Source of the DNA: CAUZIZ01 sp965218775
Lineage (GTDB): Bacteria > Acidobacteriota > UBA6911 > RPQK01 > JAJDTT01
Assembly (NCBI GenBank): GCA_965218775.1
Contig: CBDCLS010000005.1
Span: 372,001-436,000, forward strand
Length of the DNA: 64,000 nt
Direction of reading: 5' to 3'
Shown one piece after another: positions 51,618-61,281 of the stretch (its first letter is position 1; each line of letters opens with the position of its first letter). Under the pieces are notes generated by a model that worked only from the letters and a program-made list of their open reading frames with translations, was not told the DNA's origin and did not search any database. The position numbers and the translations under genes are program-made.

Positions 51618-53306
51618 CCCGGATTTCTCAAAGACAAGAAAAAGCAGTCAGCTCTATGTGATATAAAGTCTTTGTTATCAGATACTTAATAATCACAAGG
51701 AGCTGACTACTATGACCACAGAGTGTATCGCTTCCAAGCTGGAGTTTCAAGAGCTAGAAGGGCGCCGAGTCGAGGCAGAATTCAATGGGGGGCAGATCAC
51801 CTCAGACTCCGGGGGGTTGCTGTTACGGGAGGTGGAGAGCCGCTATGGGTTCATTAGCGGCTTGGCCGCCTGCTTTGGGGACCGGCGCGATCCTCGCTTC
51901 ACCGAGTTCAGTGTGGAGGAACTGGTGGGGCAGCGGATTTACGGACTGGCCCTAGGCTATGAGGATGTCAACGATCATGAGGAGCTCCGGGCAGATCCGC
52001 TGATGGCGGTGTTGGTCGGCAAGGAAGATCCCTTGGGGAGGGATCGGCGAGCGGAAGCGGATCGAGGCAAGGCGTGTGCGGGCAAGAGCACCCTCAATCG
52101 TTTGGAGTTGTCCTCGGTGACGCAGGATAAATATCGCAAGACGCCGGTGGATGAAGCCGCGGTCGAAGCGTTTTTGGTGGAGCAGTTCATTCGGGTGCGA
52201 GGCGGGAAACCGAAGGAGTTGGTCTTGGACCTGGATGCGACGGATGATCCGCTGCACGGAGAACAGGAGGGTCGTTTCTACCATGGCTACTACCGGTGTT
52301 ACTGCTACCTGCCGCTGTATGTGTTTTGCGAGGGGTATGTGCTGGGGGCCAAGCTGCGGGTGTCGAACCTGGATGGCTCCGAAGGAGCGGTCCAGGAGAT
52401 GGAGCGGATGGTGGGACAACTGCGGGCGAAGTGGCCGAAGGTCCGCATTACTCTGCGGGCGGACAGCAGCTTTGCCCGCGAGGCGTTGATGAAATGGTGT
52501 GAGGAGCATCGAGTGGATTACGTCTTCGGTCTGGCCCGCAATCAGCGCTTAGAGGGGGCCCTGGAGTCCGAGTTGGAACAGGCCCAGGCACTGCAACAAG
52601 CCAACGGCAGCAGCGCCCGAGTCTACAAGGACTTTCGTTACCAGACGCGCAAAAGCTGGAGTCAAGAGCGGCGAGTGGTGGGCAAGGCCGAGTACACGGG
52701 TAAGGGATCCAATCCCCGCTTTGTCGTCACCTCGCTGGGAGCGAAGCGGTGGCCCGCCCAAAAGCTGTACGAGGAGCTGTACTGCGCGCGAGGGGAAGCG
52801 GAGAATCGGATTAAGGAGCAGCAGCTAGAGCTGTTTGCCGATCGGACCTCGACGCACCGCATGAAGAGCAATCAGCTGCGCCTGTGGTTTTCCTCGGTGG
52901 CTTACAATCTGCTGCACACGCTCAGGTGTGTCGCTTTGAAGGGGACCCAGTGGGCGAAGGCGCAATGCCAGACGATTCGCCTCAAACTGTTGAAGATAGG
53001 AGGCCAGATTCGGGTCAGTGTCCGACGGGTGAGCTTGTCGCTGAGCGAGGGTTATCCTTACCAAACACTCTACGCCCAAACCTTGGCCCAGCTTCAACAG
53101 CTCGGCTGAGCGGAGGCAAACCGGAAATCCCAACCATCTGCAACTGAGGCGGCTGAGGTGTGTCTGAAAAACCGGTTTTCCGCCTTCAACATAGGTGTCA
53201 CCAAGCTCTCGCACTCTACAGTGCCCTCAACTGAGACTTCGGCTCAAACCAGAGTCGAAAAATCGACTAAAATCAGCCTTTCTGCTTTCACTATGAGAAA
53301 TCCGGG
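51618..53306 (+). mobile_element. IS1380-family insertion sequence, copy 3 (1689 bp)
   Basis: Inverted ends CCCGGATTTCTCA, flanked by CTAG on both sides (51614-51617 and 53307-53310). It splits the LRR gene. Removing the element and one CTAG gives a continuous 551-codon frame. It encodes the same protein as copy 1, and the end regions I compared are identical. Confidence 0.95.
51712..53109 (+). CDS. IS1380-family transposase, copy 3
   Basis: 465 residues, identical to copy 1 and with all catalytic blocks. It reads opposite to the LRR gene it interrupts. Identity to copy 1 despite 39 kb distance points to recent transposition or gene conversion. Confidence 0.96.
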   Translation: MTTECIASKLEFQELEGRRVEAEFNGGQITSDSGGLLLREVESRYGFISGLAACFGDRRDPRFTEFSVEELVGQRIYGLALGYEDVNDHEELRADPLMAVLVGKEDPLGRDRRAEADRGKACAGKSTLNRLELSSVTQDKYRKTPVDEAAVEAFLVEQFIRVRGGKPKELVLDLDATDDPLHGEQEGRFYHGYYRCYCYLPLYVFCEGYVLGAKLRVSNLDGSEGAVQEMERMVGQLRAKWPKVRITLRADSSFAREALMKWCEEHRVDYVFGLARNQRLEGALESELEQAQALQQANGSSARVYKDFRYQTRKSWSQERRVVGKAEYTGKGSNPRFVVTSLGAKRWPAQKLYEELYCARGEAENRIKEQQLELFADRTSTHRMKSNQLRLWFSSVAYNLLHTLRCVALKGTQWAKAQCQTIRLKLLKIGGQIRVSVRRVSLSLSEGYPYQTLYAQTLAQLQQLG

Positions 53307-53950
53307 CTAGTATCAGCACTGGGAAAGAGAGTATCGATGAACTCTACAAGTTGACCGCTCCCGCCCACGATCCTGGAAACAGAACCATTGGGGATCTCTG
53401 CACCATCTTCGCCCCGCAGGGAGAGATTCAGAGTGACTTCGCCCTCTCCCACATTGCGGACGGCAACCCCTGTGTTGATACCGTTTAGTACCCGCCGTGC
53501 AGGCGCCACAAACCCGCTCTGTATCTGGCTCGACGGGACCCCGGCGATTCCAGACCCAACGCCAGCAGGTCCACGGATCTCAAAACGGATCACTGCTCCC
53601 AGATCACCGTCAAAGGTCACAACCGCAGTTCCAGCGCCAAGCTCTCCTTGACCGGTCGTGGATATAGTGGTGGAACCGAGGGGGGGAACTACAAAAGAAA
53701 CACTGCTCGTGCTCCCTTCGCCCACCACGCCTGTGGCAAACAAACTGCCATCTGCCTGGAAGAAGGTCACCGTACCTCTGGCGATCTCAGTAGGAGAAGG
53801 ATTGGCTAGTACGATCTCCGATTTCAGGCTTATAGCACCTAGACTGCCGTTGCCAAACTGTGCGAAGTAGAGTGTCGCGTTTTGAGCCAGCCCCAGGCTG
53901 GTCACACTCATCAGGATGACACTTGCGGCAAAGACATGCCGGAACATCAA
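53307..53950 (-). pseudogene. Leucine-rich-repeat protein, 5' part (signal peptide and beta domain)
   Basis: The first ~214 codons: signal peptide (FAASVILMSVTSLGLAQN), then a beta-rich domain common in acidobacterial secreted proteins (LYFAQFGNG, SEIVLANPSPTEIARGTVTF, GFVAPARRVLNGINTGVAVR, LVEFIDTLFPSADT). The frame then enters IS1380 copy 3 and stops after SPDFS. The native continuation SAFVGNLVV lies on the other side at 51613. The rejoined protein has 550 residues. Confidence 0.92.
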
Positions 53951-54498
53951 ATCCTCCCCCCGAATGAATTGCAGGTGTGGTCGAGCAAGCCGGATGCTAC
54001 TGAATCCAGTTGTCCGCAGTCAAGAGCTCCCACCCTACTCGAAATCGAGTCGAACGTCATTGGAGCTGGTGAGCCTCCCTGTCCCCCCGAAAAAAAACTC
54101 ATCCTCGAGATTGAGCCTGTGTCCTTGAAAGATCTGCCTTGGCGGGCAATGAAGATGACGACCGGAATCACGGCGAGGCAGTTGTCGAGGGCTGGATGGC
54201 GGGTGCTTCGTCAGGGAAGTGTTGCTGACTCTCCCCAGCAGCCCCAGAAAGCATGATTTCACCTGGATTTCCGGACTTTGTTGAGTCGTCAAACATGTGC
54301 GAAGCAAGGAACATTCCTGGCGGAGGCTACCCGAGGCAACTGGACACTGGATCTCAAGCAGTCTTGGTTGGGAGTTCTCCGCCCTCAACAACAGTTGCCT
54401 GAAGAAGCACCCAAACTTTTCCCAAGCTCAACAAGAGCCGCAACTGAACGTCTGCAAAGTACTGATTCAAAAGGAAAAAAAAGGATGTCAAGACCCGC
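53951..54498. other. Intergenic stretch, nothing recognised
   Basis: Only short frames without recognisable product between the LRR gene start and the SDR stop. Confidence 0.5.
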
Positions 54499-55272
54499 CT
54501 ATCTCCCGGTGTAGCCGCCATCCACCGGCAGCAGCACTCCCGTAACCCAGCGTGACTCGTCCGAAGCCAGATAGACCGCTGCATGGGCGATATCTTCCGG
54601 TTCACCCAGCCGACCTAGCGGATGAAGATCCAGCATGTCCTGCCACCCCTTCGAATCGGCCTTCAGCTTGTCGAACATCTCGCGATTGATATCGGTCACG
54701 ACGAAAGAAGGATTGATCGCATTGACTCTGACGTTGTGTTTCCCGAAATCAACCGCCATCTGCCTGGTCAGAAGAGACACGGCTCCTTTTGAGGCACAGT
54801 AGGCAGGTCGAACTGGAAGCCCTACCAACCCCGCGATCGACGACATGTTGATGATGGACCCGCCTCCAGCCTGGATCATCCGAGGAATGACGGACCGGCT
54901 CATGAGAAAGGTGCCCTTGGCGTTGACTCGCAAGGTTTCGTCCCAATCGGCTTCGGTCGTCTCGACCACGGTCTCCCGGGATGGAATCACCCCGGCATTA
55001 TTGACCAGAACGTCGATGCCCTCCAGGAGACTTCCCGCTTCCTCGCTCATTCTTTCGACGTCCGCGGAACTCGATACGTCTCCGATCAAGGAGTAGGCCT
55101 GTCCTCCCTGGTCCCGAATGGACCGGACCGTTTCCTCATTGGGCACTTGCTTTACGTCGACACAAACGACTGCGGCCCCCTCCAGTGCGAACCGGCGCAC
55201 CACTGCCTCTCCCAATCCCATCGCCGAGCCCGTGACTACGGCCTTCTTCCCCTTCAGTCGTCCGCTTCTCAC
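54499..55272 (-). CDS. Short-chain dehydrogenase/reductase (SDR)
   Basis: A 257-residue cytoplasmic NAD(P)-dependent oxidoreductase, classical SDR. The cofactor loop TGSAMGLG is at 14-21, with Asp39 after strand 2 suggesting NAD. NNAG is at 91-94. The catalytic set is Ser145 region (INMSSIAG), Tyr158 and Lys162 (YCASK). The end has the usual GEPEDIAHAAVYLASDES and GVLLPVDGGY. It lies 15 bp after the glycosidase-like gene on the same strand, so the two are likely one operon. The substrate, perhaps a sugar or polyol released by the neighbour, is inferred only. Confidence 0.95.
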   Translation of the reverse strand: MRSGRLKGKKAVVTGSAMGLGEAVVRRFALEGAAVVCVDVKQVPNEETVRSIRDQGGQAYSLIGDVSSSADVERMSEEAGSLLEGIDVLVNNAGVIPSRETVVETTEADWDETLRVNAKGTFLMSRSVIPRMIQAGGGSIINMSSIAGLVGLPVRPAYCASKGAVSLLTRQMAVDFGKHNVRVNAINPSFVVTDINREMFDKLKADSKGWQDMLDLHPLGRLGEPEDIAHAAVYLASDESRWVTGVLLPVDGGYTGR

Positions 55273-55287
55273 TGTTGATTTCAGGGG

Positions 55288-56802
55288 TTATTTGATCTTG
55301 AAGGAGTAAAGCCTGGCCCGGCTGAAGATGAACTTGAGCCTGACCTCTTTTCCTTCCAGTCCACTGATATCTTTCTTCGCCCCCCAGGAGACCTTTTGGT
55401 ACACCCCTCCGGTTGGGGACAGCTTTGAACTCAAGGCGTCATAGCCGCTAATCGGGCTGCCTCCCTTATCCAGGACTTCGACTCCGAAATGCCCATCTGA
55501 ATTGGGATTGTCGTTGAAGATACCCTTCCAGGGCGCCATAGAGCCGTCTTTCCCGCCCGGCAGGATACCGACGTTGACATGGAGGCTGCTTCCTTTGAAG
55601 CGAAGGGGGTGCGTCAGGACGTAGCCTTCCGCGGTCGCGTCCAGAGAAGTGAAGCCGTCCTCTCTGATCTTCATCAGTCCGACTTGCCCGGTGTGTTCTT
55701 CGCCCGGGGCGTTGTGAAGATTGTCGAAGCCGGAATAGTAGATCCAGACCTCCCCGTCCTTGACTACCGGCTCCGATACCGGAAAAACCATACCGCTGTC
55801 AAAGCTCTTACCCACGTAGTGGTTGACCATGTATCCCAGCACAATAAATGGCCTGCGGTAGATACTTCGTTCCCACTTGACGCCGTCACGGCTGGAAACG
55901 AGCTGCGCGTACATGGTCTGTTGGGCAGTGTGAAACACCCAGACCAGGCCCAGATATTGCGATCCATAAGGGAACGCGGACAGCCCGTAAAACTCGGTTC
56001 CGGGCGGGTCGTTCTTATCGGGCTCCAGAACCAGACGGTCGTCCCTCCAGTGGATAAAATCGTCACTTACCAAACGGGACACCTTGCGTGGCCCTCCTGG
56101 GCTGGTCTTGTGATACAGCCAGTACTGCCTGGAAACGGGATCTCGTGTGACGCTGAAGGTATCCCCTGTCGCCCAGCAGGGAACCACCGGATTATTGGGA
56201 ATGTCGGTCCATCGAATCCCGTCCGCTGAAAAGGTCGACCAGATTCCGCAGCGGTCGCGGTCTTCGGTCTGCCAATAGGTCATCTTGAAACGGCGACTGG
56301 GATCGGTCCCGGCGCCATCATCGATGACCGCATGGCTCCAATTTGACCAGCGAAACAGGATGTTATTTGCCTTCGAACCCTGAAACTCAACCAGGTTGAG
56401 CTCGGGCTTCTGCCAATGGATCCCATCCTTGGAGACCGCATAGCAGATGAACTGATCGATATCGGAGGGAGAGGATCCGGGAAGGGTGTTGTACCACATC
56501 TTGAAGAGTTGGTCCTTTTCGTCGTAGATGACGCTTCCCGGCTGCAGGACGAGGTATCCCTCCCAAGGACGATCCGACTTCATGATCGGATTTTCGGGAA
56601 CCTTCTTGGGTCTGGTGTTGTAGGCACCGCCGCTACTCAGCCAGACTCGTTCCATGCGGTCAACTAGCACGTCGTCGACGAAGAGCTGGGCACGGCTATC
56701 TATCTCGATCGAATCTTCCGCCTTCGCCTGTCCCTGGCTACACAGCAGGACGCCAGAGAGGGAGAGAATCGCAAAACATCCCAAAACACCGATCCTGTTC
56801 AT
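55288..56802 (-). CDS. Secreted glycosidase-like protein (GH32/43-like propeller)
   Basis: A 504-residue exported protein with a signal peptide (about 1-28, ending AKAED). It has a propeller resembling glycosyl hydrolase families 32/43/68: AQLFVDDVLVDRMERVWLS, WEGYLVLQPGSVIYDEKDQL, MWYNTLPG, YAVSKDGIHWQKPELNLVEF, WSTFSADGIRWTDI and EVWIYYSGFDNLHN. The C-terminal beta domain (from about 385, DGFTSLDATAEGYVL) recurs as gene fragments at 19420-19766 and 28080-28472. Activity is not proven for this group. It is the first gene of a likely operon with the SDR, and divergent from the MFS gene. Confidence 0.85.
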   Translation of the reverse strand: MNRIGVLGCFAILSLSGVLLCSQGQAKAEDSIEIDSRAQLFVDDVLVDRMERVWLSSGGAYNTRPKKVPENPIMKSDRPWEGYLVLQPGSVIYDEKDQLFKMWYNTLPGSSPSDIDQFICYAVSKDGIHWQKPELNLVEFQGSKANNILFRWSNWSHAVIDDGAGTDPSRRFKMTYWQTEDRDRCGIWSTFSADGIRWTDIPNNPVVPCWATGDTFSVTRDPVSRQYWLYHKTSPGGPRKVSRLVSDDFIHWRDDRLVLEPDKNDPPGTEFYGLSAFPYGSQYLGLVWVFHTAQQTMYAQLVSSRDGVKWERSIYRRPFIVLGYMVNHYVGKSFDSGMVFPVSEPVVKDGEVWIYYSGFDNLHNAPGEEHTGQVGLMKIREDGFTSLDATAEGYVLTHPLRFKGSSLHVNVGILPGGKDGSMAPWKGIFNDNPNSDGHFGVEVLDKGGSPISGYDALSSKLSPTGGVYQKVSWGAKKDISGLEGKEVRLKFIFSRARLYSFKIK

Positions 56803-56987
56803 GGTCGCTTCCTTCCTTGAGTTCTGGTTTTTTCGGGATTCTATGCTCGAATCAGAGGTCGGTCAACCCGTACCGCAGGCAGCACCACAGGCTTCGAGAC
56901 CTGACGACTTGGGATTAGGGCTGGTGTCGCAAGTGTGCTACCGTACCTGCGATAGCCTAGCTGGAAGATCCATCCCCTAGCGAAACC

Positions 56988-58262
56988 ATGGCAACCGATA
57001 AGCCCGGAACCACCACGATCACAGCGGGAATGGATCGAAAAAACTCCCGCATCTTCGCCGCCTCCAACATGCTGATCTATTTCGCTTCACCCGTGGTCTA
57101 TGTCGGGATCGTGCAAGCCGCTCTTTGCGACAAGCTGGGAGCCCGTGCCACTGTCGCCAACCTTCCCGCCTCAGCCTACTTTTTCGGATTCTTCGCTCCG
57201 GTCCTACTGGCTTGGCTTATCCCCTACCGATTAGAGAAGAGTGCGGTGGTCACGGCCAACCTGGTAACCTCGTCTTCCCTCGCACTCGTAGCCCTCTCTC
57301 TTTTCCTTCCGTTTGAGGACGACTTCCGGCTGCTGGCCGTCATCGGACAGGGCTTGATCCTCGGCTTCGCGGACTCGATCTCCATCGTCTACATGTACCA
57401 ATGCCTGAACCGCGGAACCAACCTGCCTGCTCGAGCCAAGGCCTTGAAATGGAGCTTTTCCCTGGGCCCACTCTTTGCTGTTGTTGGGAATCTTCTCGCC
57501 CAGTTCATCCTATCTGGAGGCATTGCTTCCCTGCCCCATCCGAACGATTTTGCCGTGCTCTACTTGATCGCCTCCGTCTGCACCGCTGGCGTGGCTTTTC
57601 TCGCCAGCAGGTACGAGCTGATCTCCGTCTCCGCGGTGAAGGAACCGTTCTTCCAGTCCATGCGGGCGACGATCTCTTCTTTTGTCCAATCCCGTACTCT
57701 GGCCTTCTTGTGGCTCGCCTATCTCCTGTTTTTCATTGCCTTCAACTCCATGACGACTCTGTCCCTCTACTCCAAAGAGGCGCTGGGCGCAGATCCCAAG
57801 GAATTCGCGGGCTACATGAACGCTTTGCGCTTTGGATTCAAAGCCATTACCGGATTCGGCCTAGGTCTAATCCTCGCTCGCTGGGGCATCCGTGCTCCTC
57901 TGGTCACGACTGTGCTGCTGGTGGCAACTGGCATCCTCTGGGCCTGGACCGTACCGGGTTACTTCTATCTATTCGCCTTCGGTCTGCTGGGAGGCGGAGA
58001 GCTGGCCGGAGCCTACTTTCCGAACTACATCGTTTCCATCTCATCCCCGGCAACCAGCGCCCGGAACCTGGCCTTTCTCACCCTGGTCACTCCCATCAGC
58101 AGCTTTGCACCTGCGATTTACGGTGCCCTAACCGACGCCTACGGTTTCTCTGCCAGTTTCGTCCTGGGTGTCTCCATGGCCCTCCTGGCCCTCTGGCTGG
58201 TCTTCAGACTGCCGGCCCACGTCCAGACAACGAATAGTGAGCAGTTGAGCAGTGATCAGTGA
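56988..58262 (+). CDS. MFS transporter
   Basis: A 424-residue inner-membrane transporter with about 12 hydrophobic segments, in two halves separated by a loop near residue 205. Substrate cannot be read from the sequence. It is divergent from the glycosidase-like/SDR operon, with 185 bp between the starts that must hold both promoters. Together they could form a small uptake-and-degradation locus. No clear Shine-Dalgarno precedes the ATG. Confidence 0.92.
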   Translation: MATDKPGTTTITAGMDRKNSRIFAASNMLIYFASPVVYVGIVQAALCDKLGARATVANLPASAYFFGFFAPVLLAWLIPYRLEKSAVVTANLVTSSSLALVALSLFLPFEDDFRLLAVIGQGLILGFADSISIVYMYQCLNRGTNLPARAKALKWSFSLGPLFAVVGNLLAQFILSGGIASLPHPNDFAVLYLIASVCTAGVAFLASRYELISVSAVKEPFFQSMRATISSFVQSRTLAFLWLAYLLFFIAFNSMTTLSLYSKEALGADPKEFAGYMNALRFGFKAITGFGLGLILARWGIRAPLVTTVLLVATGILWAWTVPGYFYLFAFGLLGGGELAGAYFPNYIVSISSPATSARNLAFLTLVTPISSFAPAIYGALTDAYGFSASFVLGVSMALLALWLVFRLPAHVQTTNSEQLSSDQ

Positions 58263-58420
58263 GCAGTACCGGAAACAGCTGCAGCCAAACAGAGCCGCGA
58301 ACGACGTGACTTGTCAGCAGTATGAGCCCCAGTTTCGAGGAGAGAGCTGGACAACAGCACAATTTGCCCCGTCCCCCATACTGAAGATTTCCCTGAACAA
58401 TCCAGGGACGATCTAATCCA

Positions 58421-60757
58421 ATGGTCCATGGCTTGATCTGGCTCGGGCTGTTCGTCAGCGTGGCAGCCCAACCCGAGGAGAAGGCGGACTCGGACTATAC
58501 CGTCGAAGTCGTTGGCATATCACCCGTCCTTGGTATCGGAATCGAACGGACGCGAGTACCCGCTAATATTCAAACCATCGAACAGGCTGAAATCGAGGAT
58601 CGAGGAGCGCTATCTCTGACCGATCTCCTGAATCAGAAACTGGGCAACGTCAGCTTGAACGATGTCACTACGAGTCCCTTCCAACAGGACCTGCTCTTTC
58701 GCGGCTTCACGGCCTCCCCCCTGCTGGGTCTGCCCCAGGGGGTTGCTGTCTACCAGAACGGAGTGAGAATCAACGAGCCCTTCGGAGATACCGTCCAATT
58801 TGATTTGATCCCAGGCTTCGCCATCCACACCGTCCAGGTGATCCCCGGATCCAATCCGGTCTATGGCCTGAATGCACTGGGTGGAGCCCTGGCGTTGCAA
58901 ATGAAGAACGGCTTCGGCTTTCAGGGCACTCAGGCCGAGGCCCAGGGCGGCTCCTTCGGTCGCTATACCGTCAGCGGTCAGCATGGGGTTCAGTCTGGGA
59001 ATTGGGGAGCCTACGTTGGATTGGCGAACACATCCGAGGAGGGCTGGCGGGATCAATCGAACTCTGGTCTGACACAGATCTTTGCCGACCTGGCCTTCCG
59101 GAACAACAAATGGGCCTTGGGAAGCAGTTTCACCTATGCCGACACCGACCTCAACGGAAACGGCCCAGCTCCTGTGGGGCTGCTGGAAGTGGATCGTCAG
59201 GCCGTGTTTACCTTCCCCGACAACACTCGCAACGATCTTGCCTTTTTCCAGGCGCGCGGTAGCTACTCGGTGACGGAGCAGCTCTCACTTCAAGGAACTG
59301 CCTATCGCCGCAGCGGAAGACGGCGGACACTTAACGGTGACGAGTCCGACTTCGAGGTTTGCGAGGAGGACTCCAGGCCCCTGGGCGCACCACCAACAGC
59401 GCTCTGCCGGGAGGGCAGCGACTCGGCTGTGGTTAACCTCGCTTCGGGAACCTTCGTAACAACCGCCGAGGCCGTTGGGGATGGAGTCTTCAACCGGACG
59501 GACACCGAGGCCAAGGCTTACGGAGTCTCGCTGGAAGGAGCACATACCCGAAACCTTCTTGGGCTCCAGAACTACTTTCTGCTGGGGATAGCCCTCGATG
59601 TATCCGACGTCGAATTCGGACGCACTACCGAAATCGGGACTCTCATCCCGAGTAGAACAGTAAGACCCACCAATATTTTCATCGGCGAGTTTGGCCTCGC
59701 TCCAGATGATCAATTCAATCTTGACCTGCGATCGAAGAATCGGTTCTCAGCAGCCTACCTCAGCAATACCCTGTCGCTGACAGAGCGACTTCATTTCACC
59801 CTGGCCGGCCGCTATAACAGAGCTCGGCTGGAACTGGTCGACCAACTGGGGACCTCCCTGGATGGACACCACCGCTTCGGCCGCTTCAATCCGGCGATCG
59901 GTCTGTCGTACCAGTTTTCGGAACAGGTCACAGGCTATCTCAGTTACGGTGAGTCCAATCGCTTCCCTACTGCCGCTGAACTGAGCTGTGCCGACCCCGA
60001 AGAGCCATGCCGCCTCCCCAATGCCTTCATCTCCGATCCTCCTCTCGAGCAGGTGGCATCCAGGTCCATCGAAACGGGCGTCTGGGGGCAGCTGCTGGCT
60101 TCGGGAAGCCACGTGCTCGAATGGTCAGCGACCCTCTTTGGCTCACGCAACTCAGAAGACATCATATTCGTCGCCTCTCCCCTCCTGATCGGATCGGGTT
60201 TCTTCCAGAATGCAGGGGAAACCCAACGTCTGGGAGCCGAGGTTGGCCTCGGCGGGCAGGTGCGCCGAACGGCTTGGTACGCCAATTACTCTCTAACCAA
60301 AGCGACCTTCGAGTCGAGGCTTACCCTACCCAGCAACGCCAGGATCAACGACGCCGCCAATGCCGATGGCAAGCTTCTCGTAGAACCGGGAGACCGCCTG
60401 CCTGGCATTCCCCTTCACTCCGCCAAACTCGGCCTCTCTCATGCTTTGCTCAAGGACTGGACTGTGTCCCTTGAATCGATTCTGTCCTCTAGCCGTTTCC
60501 TTCTCGGTGACCAAGGGAATGACCAGGAACCGATTGTCGGCTATGGGATTCTCAACTTCAGATCGAGCTACCCAATCAACGACCGGCTCGAAGTCTTCAC
60601 TACCGTGAACAATCTACTCAACCACAGGTACGAAACCTTCGGGGTGCTGGCCGCACTGGAATTGGATCTGGAGGAAGCACCCGGCATCGAGGACTCGCGG
60701 TTTGTAGGTCCAGGCGCTCCCAGAGGGATCTGGGGAGGGCTGCGTGTTCGATTCTGA
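58421..60757 (+). CDS. TonB-dependent receptor
   Basis: A 778-residue outer-membrane receptor. A short signal peptide ends near VAAQ (about 17). The plug domain follows (about 45-165): IQTIEQAEIEDRGALSLTDL, QDLLFRGFTASPLLGLPQGV, GVRINEPFGDTVQFDLIP and PVYGLNALGGALAL. The rest is a barrel with alternating strands and the TBDR end NLLNHRYETFGV to the terminal Phe (WGGLRVRF). It imports a substrate using TonB energy. It lies 158 bp after the MFS gene on the same strand and could serve the same substrate. Only the family is certain. Confidence 0.95.
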   Translation: MVHGLIWLGLFVSVAAQPEEKADSDYTVEVVGISPVLGIGIERTRVPANIQTIEQAEIEDRGALSLTDLLNQKLGNVSLNDVTTSPFQQDLLFRGFTASPLLGLPQGVAVYQNGVRINEPFGDTVQFDLIPGFAIHTVQVIPGSNPVYGLNALGGALALQMKNGFGFQGTQAEAQGGSFGRYTVSGQHGVQSGNWGAYVGLANTSEEGWRDQSNSGLTQIFADLAFRNNKWALGSSFTYADTDLNGNGPAPVGLLEVDRQAVFTFPDNTRNDLAFFQARGSYSVTEQLSLQGTAYRRSGRRRTLNGDESDFEVCEEDSRPLGAPPTALCREGSDSAVVNLASGTFVTTAEAVGDGVFNRTDTEAKAYGVSLEGAHTRNLLGLQNYFLLGIALDVSDVEFGRTTEIGTLIPSRTVRPTNIFIGEFGLAPDDQFNLDLRSKNRFSAAYLSNTLSLTERLHFTLAGRYNRARLELVDQLGTSLDGHHRFGRFNPAIGLSYQFSEQVTGYLSYGESNRFPTAAELSCADPEEPCRLPNAFISDPPLEQVASRSIETGVWGQLLASGSHVLEWSATLFGSRNSEDIIFVASPLLIGSGFFQNAGETQRLGAEVGLGGQVRRTAWYANYSLTKATFESRLTLPSNARINDAANADGKLLVEPGDRLPGIPLHSAKLGLSHALLKDWTVSLESILSSSRFLLGDQGNDQEPIVGYGILNFRSSYPINDRLEVFTTVNNLLNHRYETFGVLAALELDLEEAPGIEDSRFVGPGAPRGIWGGLRVRF

Positions 60758-60835
60758 AGCTTCATTAGCGAGGAGATCATCCAAGATCAACTGCTAACCC
60801 AGCCGTGAGTGTTTGTAGGGAGCCGGAAACGGGGG

Positions 60836-61234
60836 CTACTTCCCCTGCCCATTCTCCGCTGTCTGGTAATCCCCTAGAATGGTCGTGAATTCGAGCAGGT
60901 TGCCGAAGGGATCTCGAGAGAAGAATCGGGGCCGGTTGGGGATGGGAATCGTCTCCTCCACCGGATAGCCGGCCTCCAACAGGCGCGTGCGAACGGCGTC
61001 GACGTCTGCCACTTCCAAACACAGATGGCGGCGCGAGGGATCGTCGACCGGGTCTTCCCGAAAAAGATGCAGTTCCTGATCACCCAGTCGGTACCAGATC
61101 AGATCCAGTCCTTGAATAGATTCGGGTGGCTGTGCTTCTTCCAATCCCAACACGCCCCCATAGAAAGCGCGGGTTTCTTGCTCGCTGCCGGGTGGTCGGG
61201 GAAGACTGACGTGCTGCACTCTGAGACACTGCAT
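60836..61234 (-). CDS. VOC (glyoxalase-fold) family protein
   Basis: A 132-residue protein with the two beta-alpha-beta modules of the vicinal-oxygen-chelate fold. Starting QHVSLPRPPGSEQETRAFYG, with metal-type residues His8, Glu55-region (DQELHLF), His71-region (RHLCLEV) and Glu in the end RDPFGNLLEFTTI. Members include glyoxalases, dioxygenases and resistance proteins; here the substrate is open. It is the only minus-strand gene among plus-strand neighbours. Confidence 0.9.
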   Translation of the reverse strand: MQCLRVQHVSLPRPPGSEQETRAFYGGVLGLEEAQPPESIQGLDLIWYRLGDQELHLFREDPVDDPSRRHLCLEVADVDAVRTRLLEAGYPVEETIPIPNRPRFFSRDPFGNLLEFTTILGDYQTAENGQGK

Positions 61235-61281
61235 GAGCGGACCAATGTTACCATGCCAGAAATCGATCCATCGAGTACACC

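Noticed and set aside
48294..53306. IS1380 copies 2 and 3 as a composite transposon
   Set aside because: Each copy has its own CTAG duplication, the copies are diverged, and the DNA between them is part of the interrupted LRR gene and debris.
10762..53306. Simple inversion between IS1380 copies 1 and 3
   Set aside because: Copy 3 still has both halves of the LRR gene and a matching CTAG pair, so its flanks were not exchanged. Copy 1 must have been rearranged in another way.
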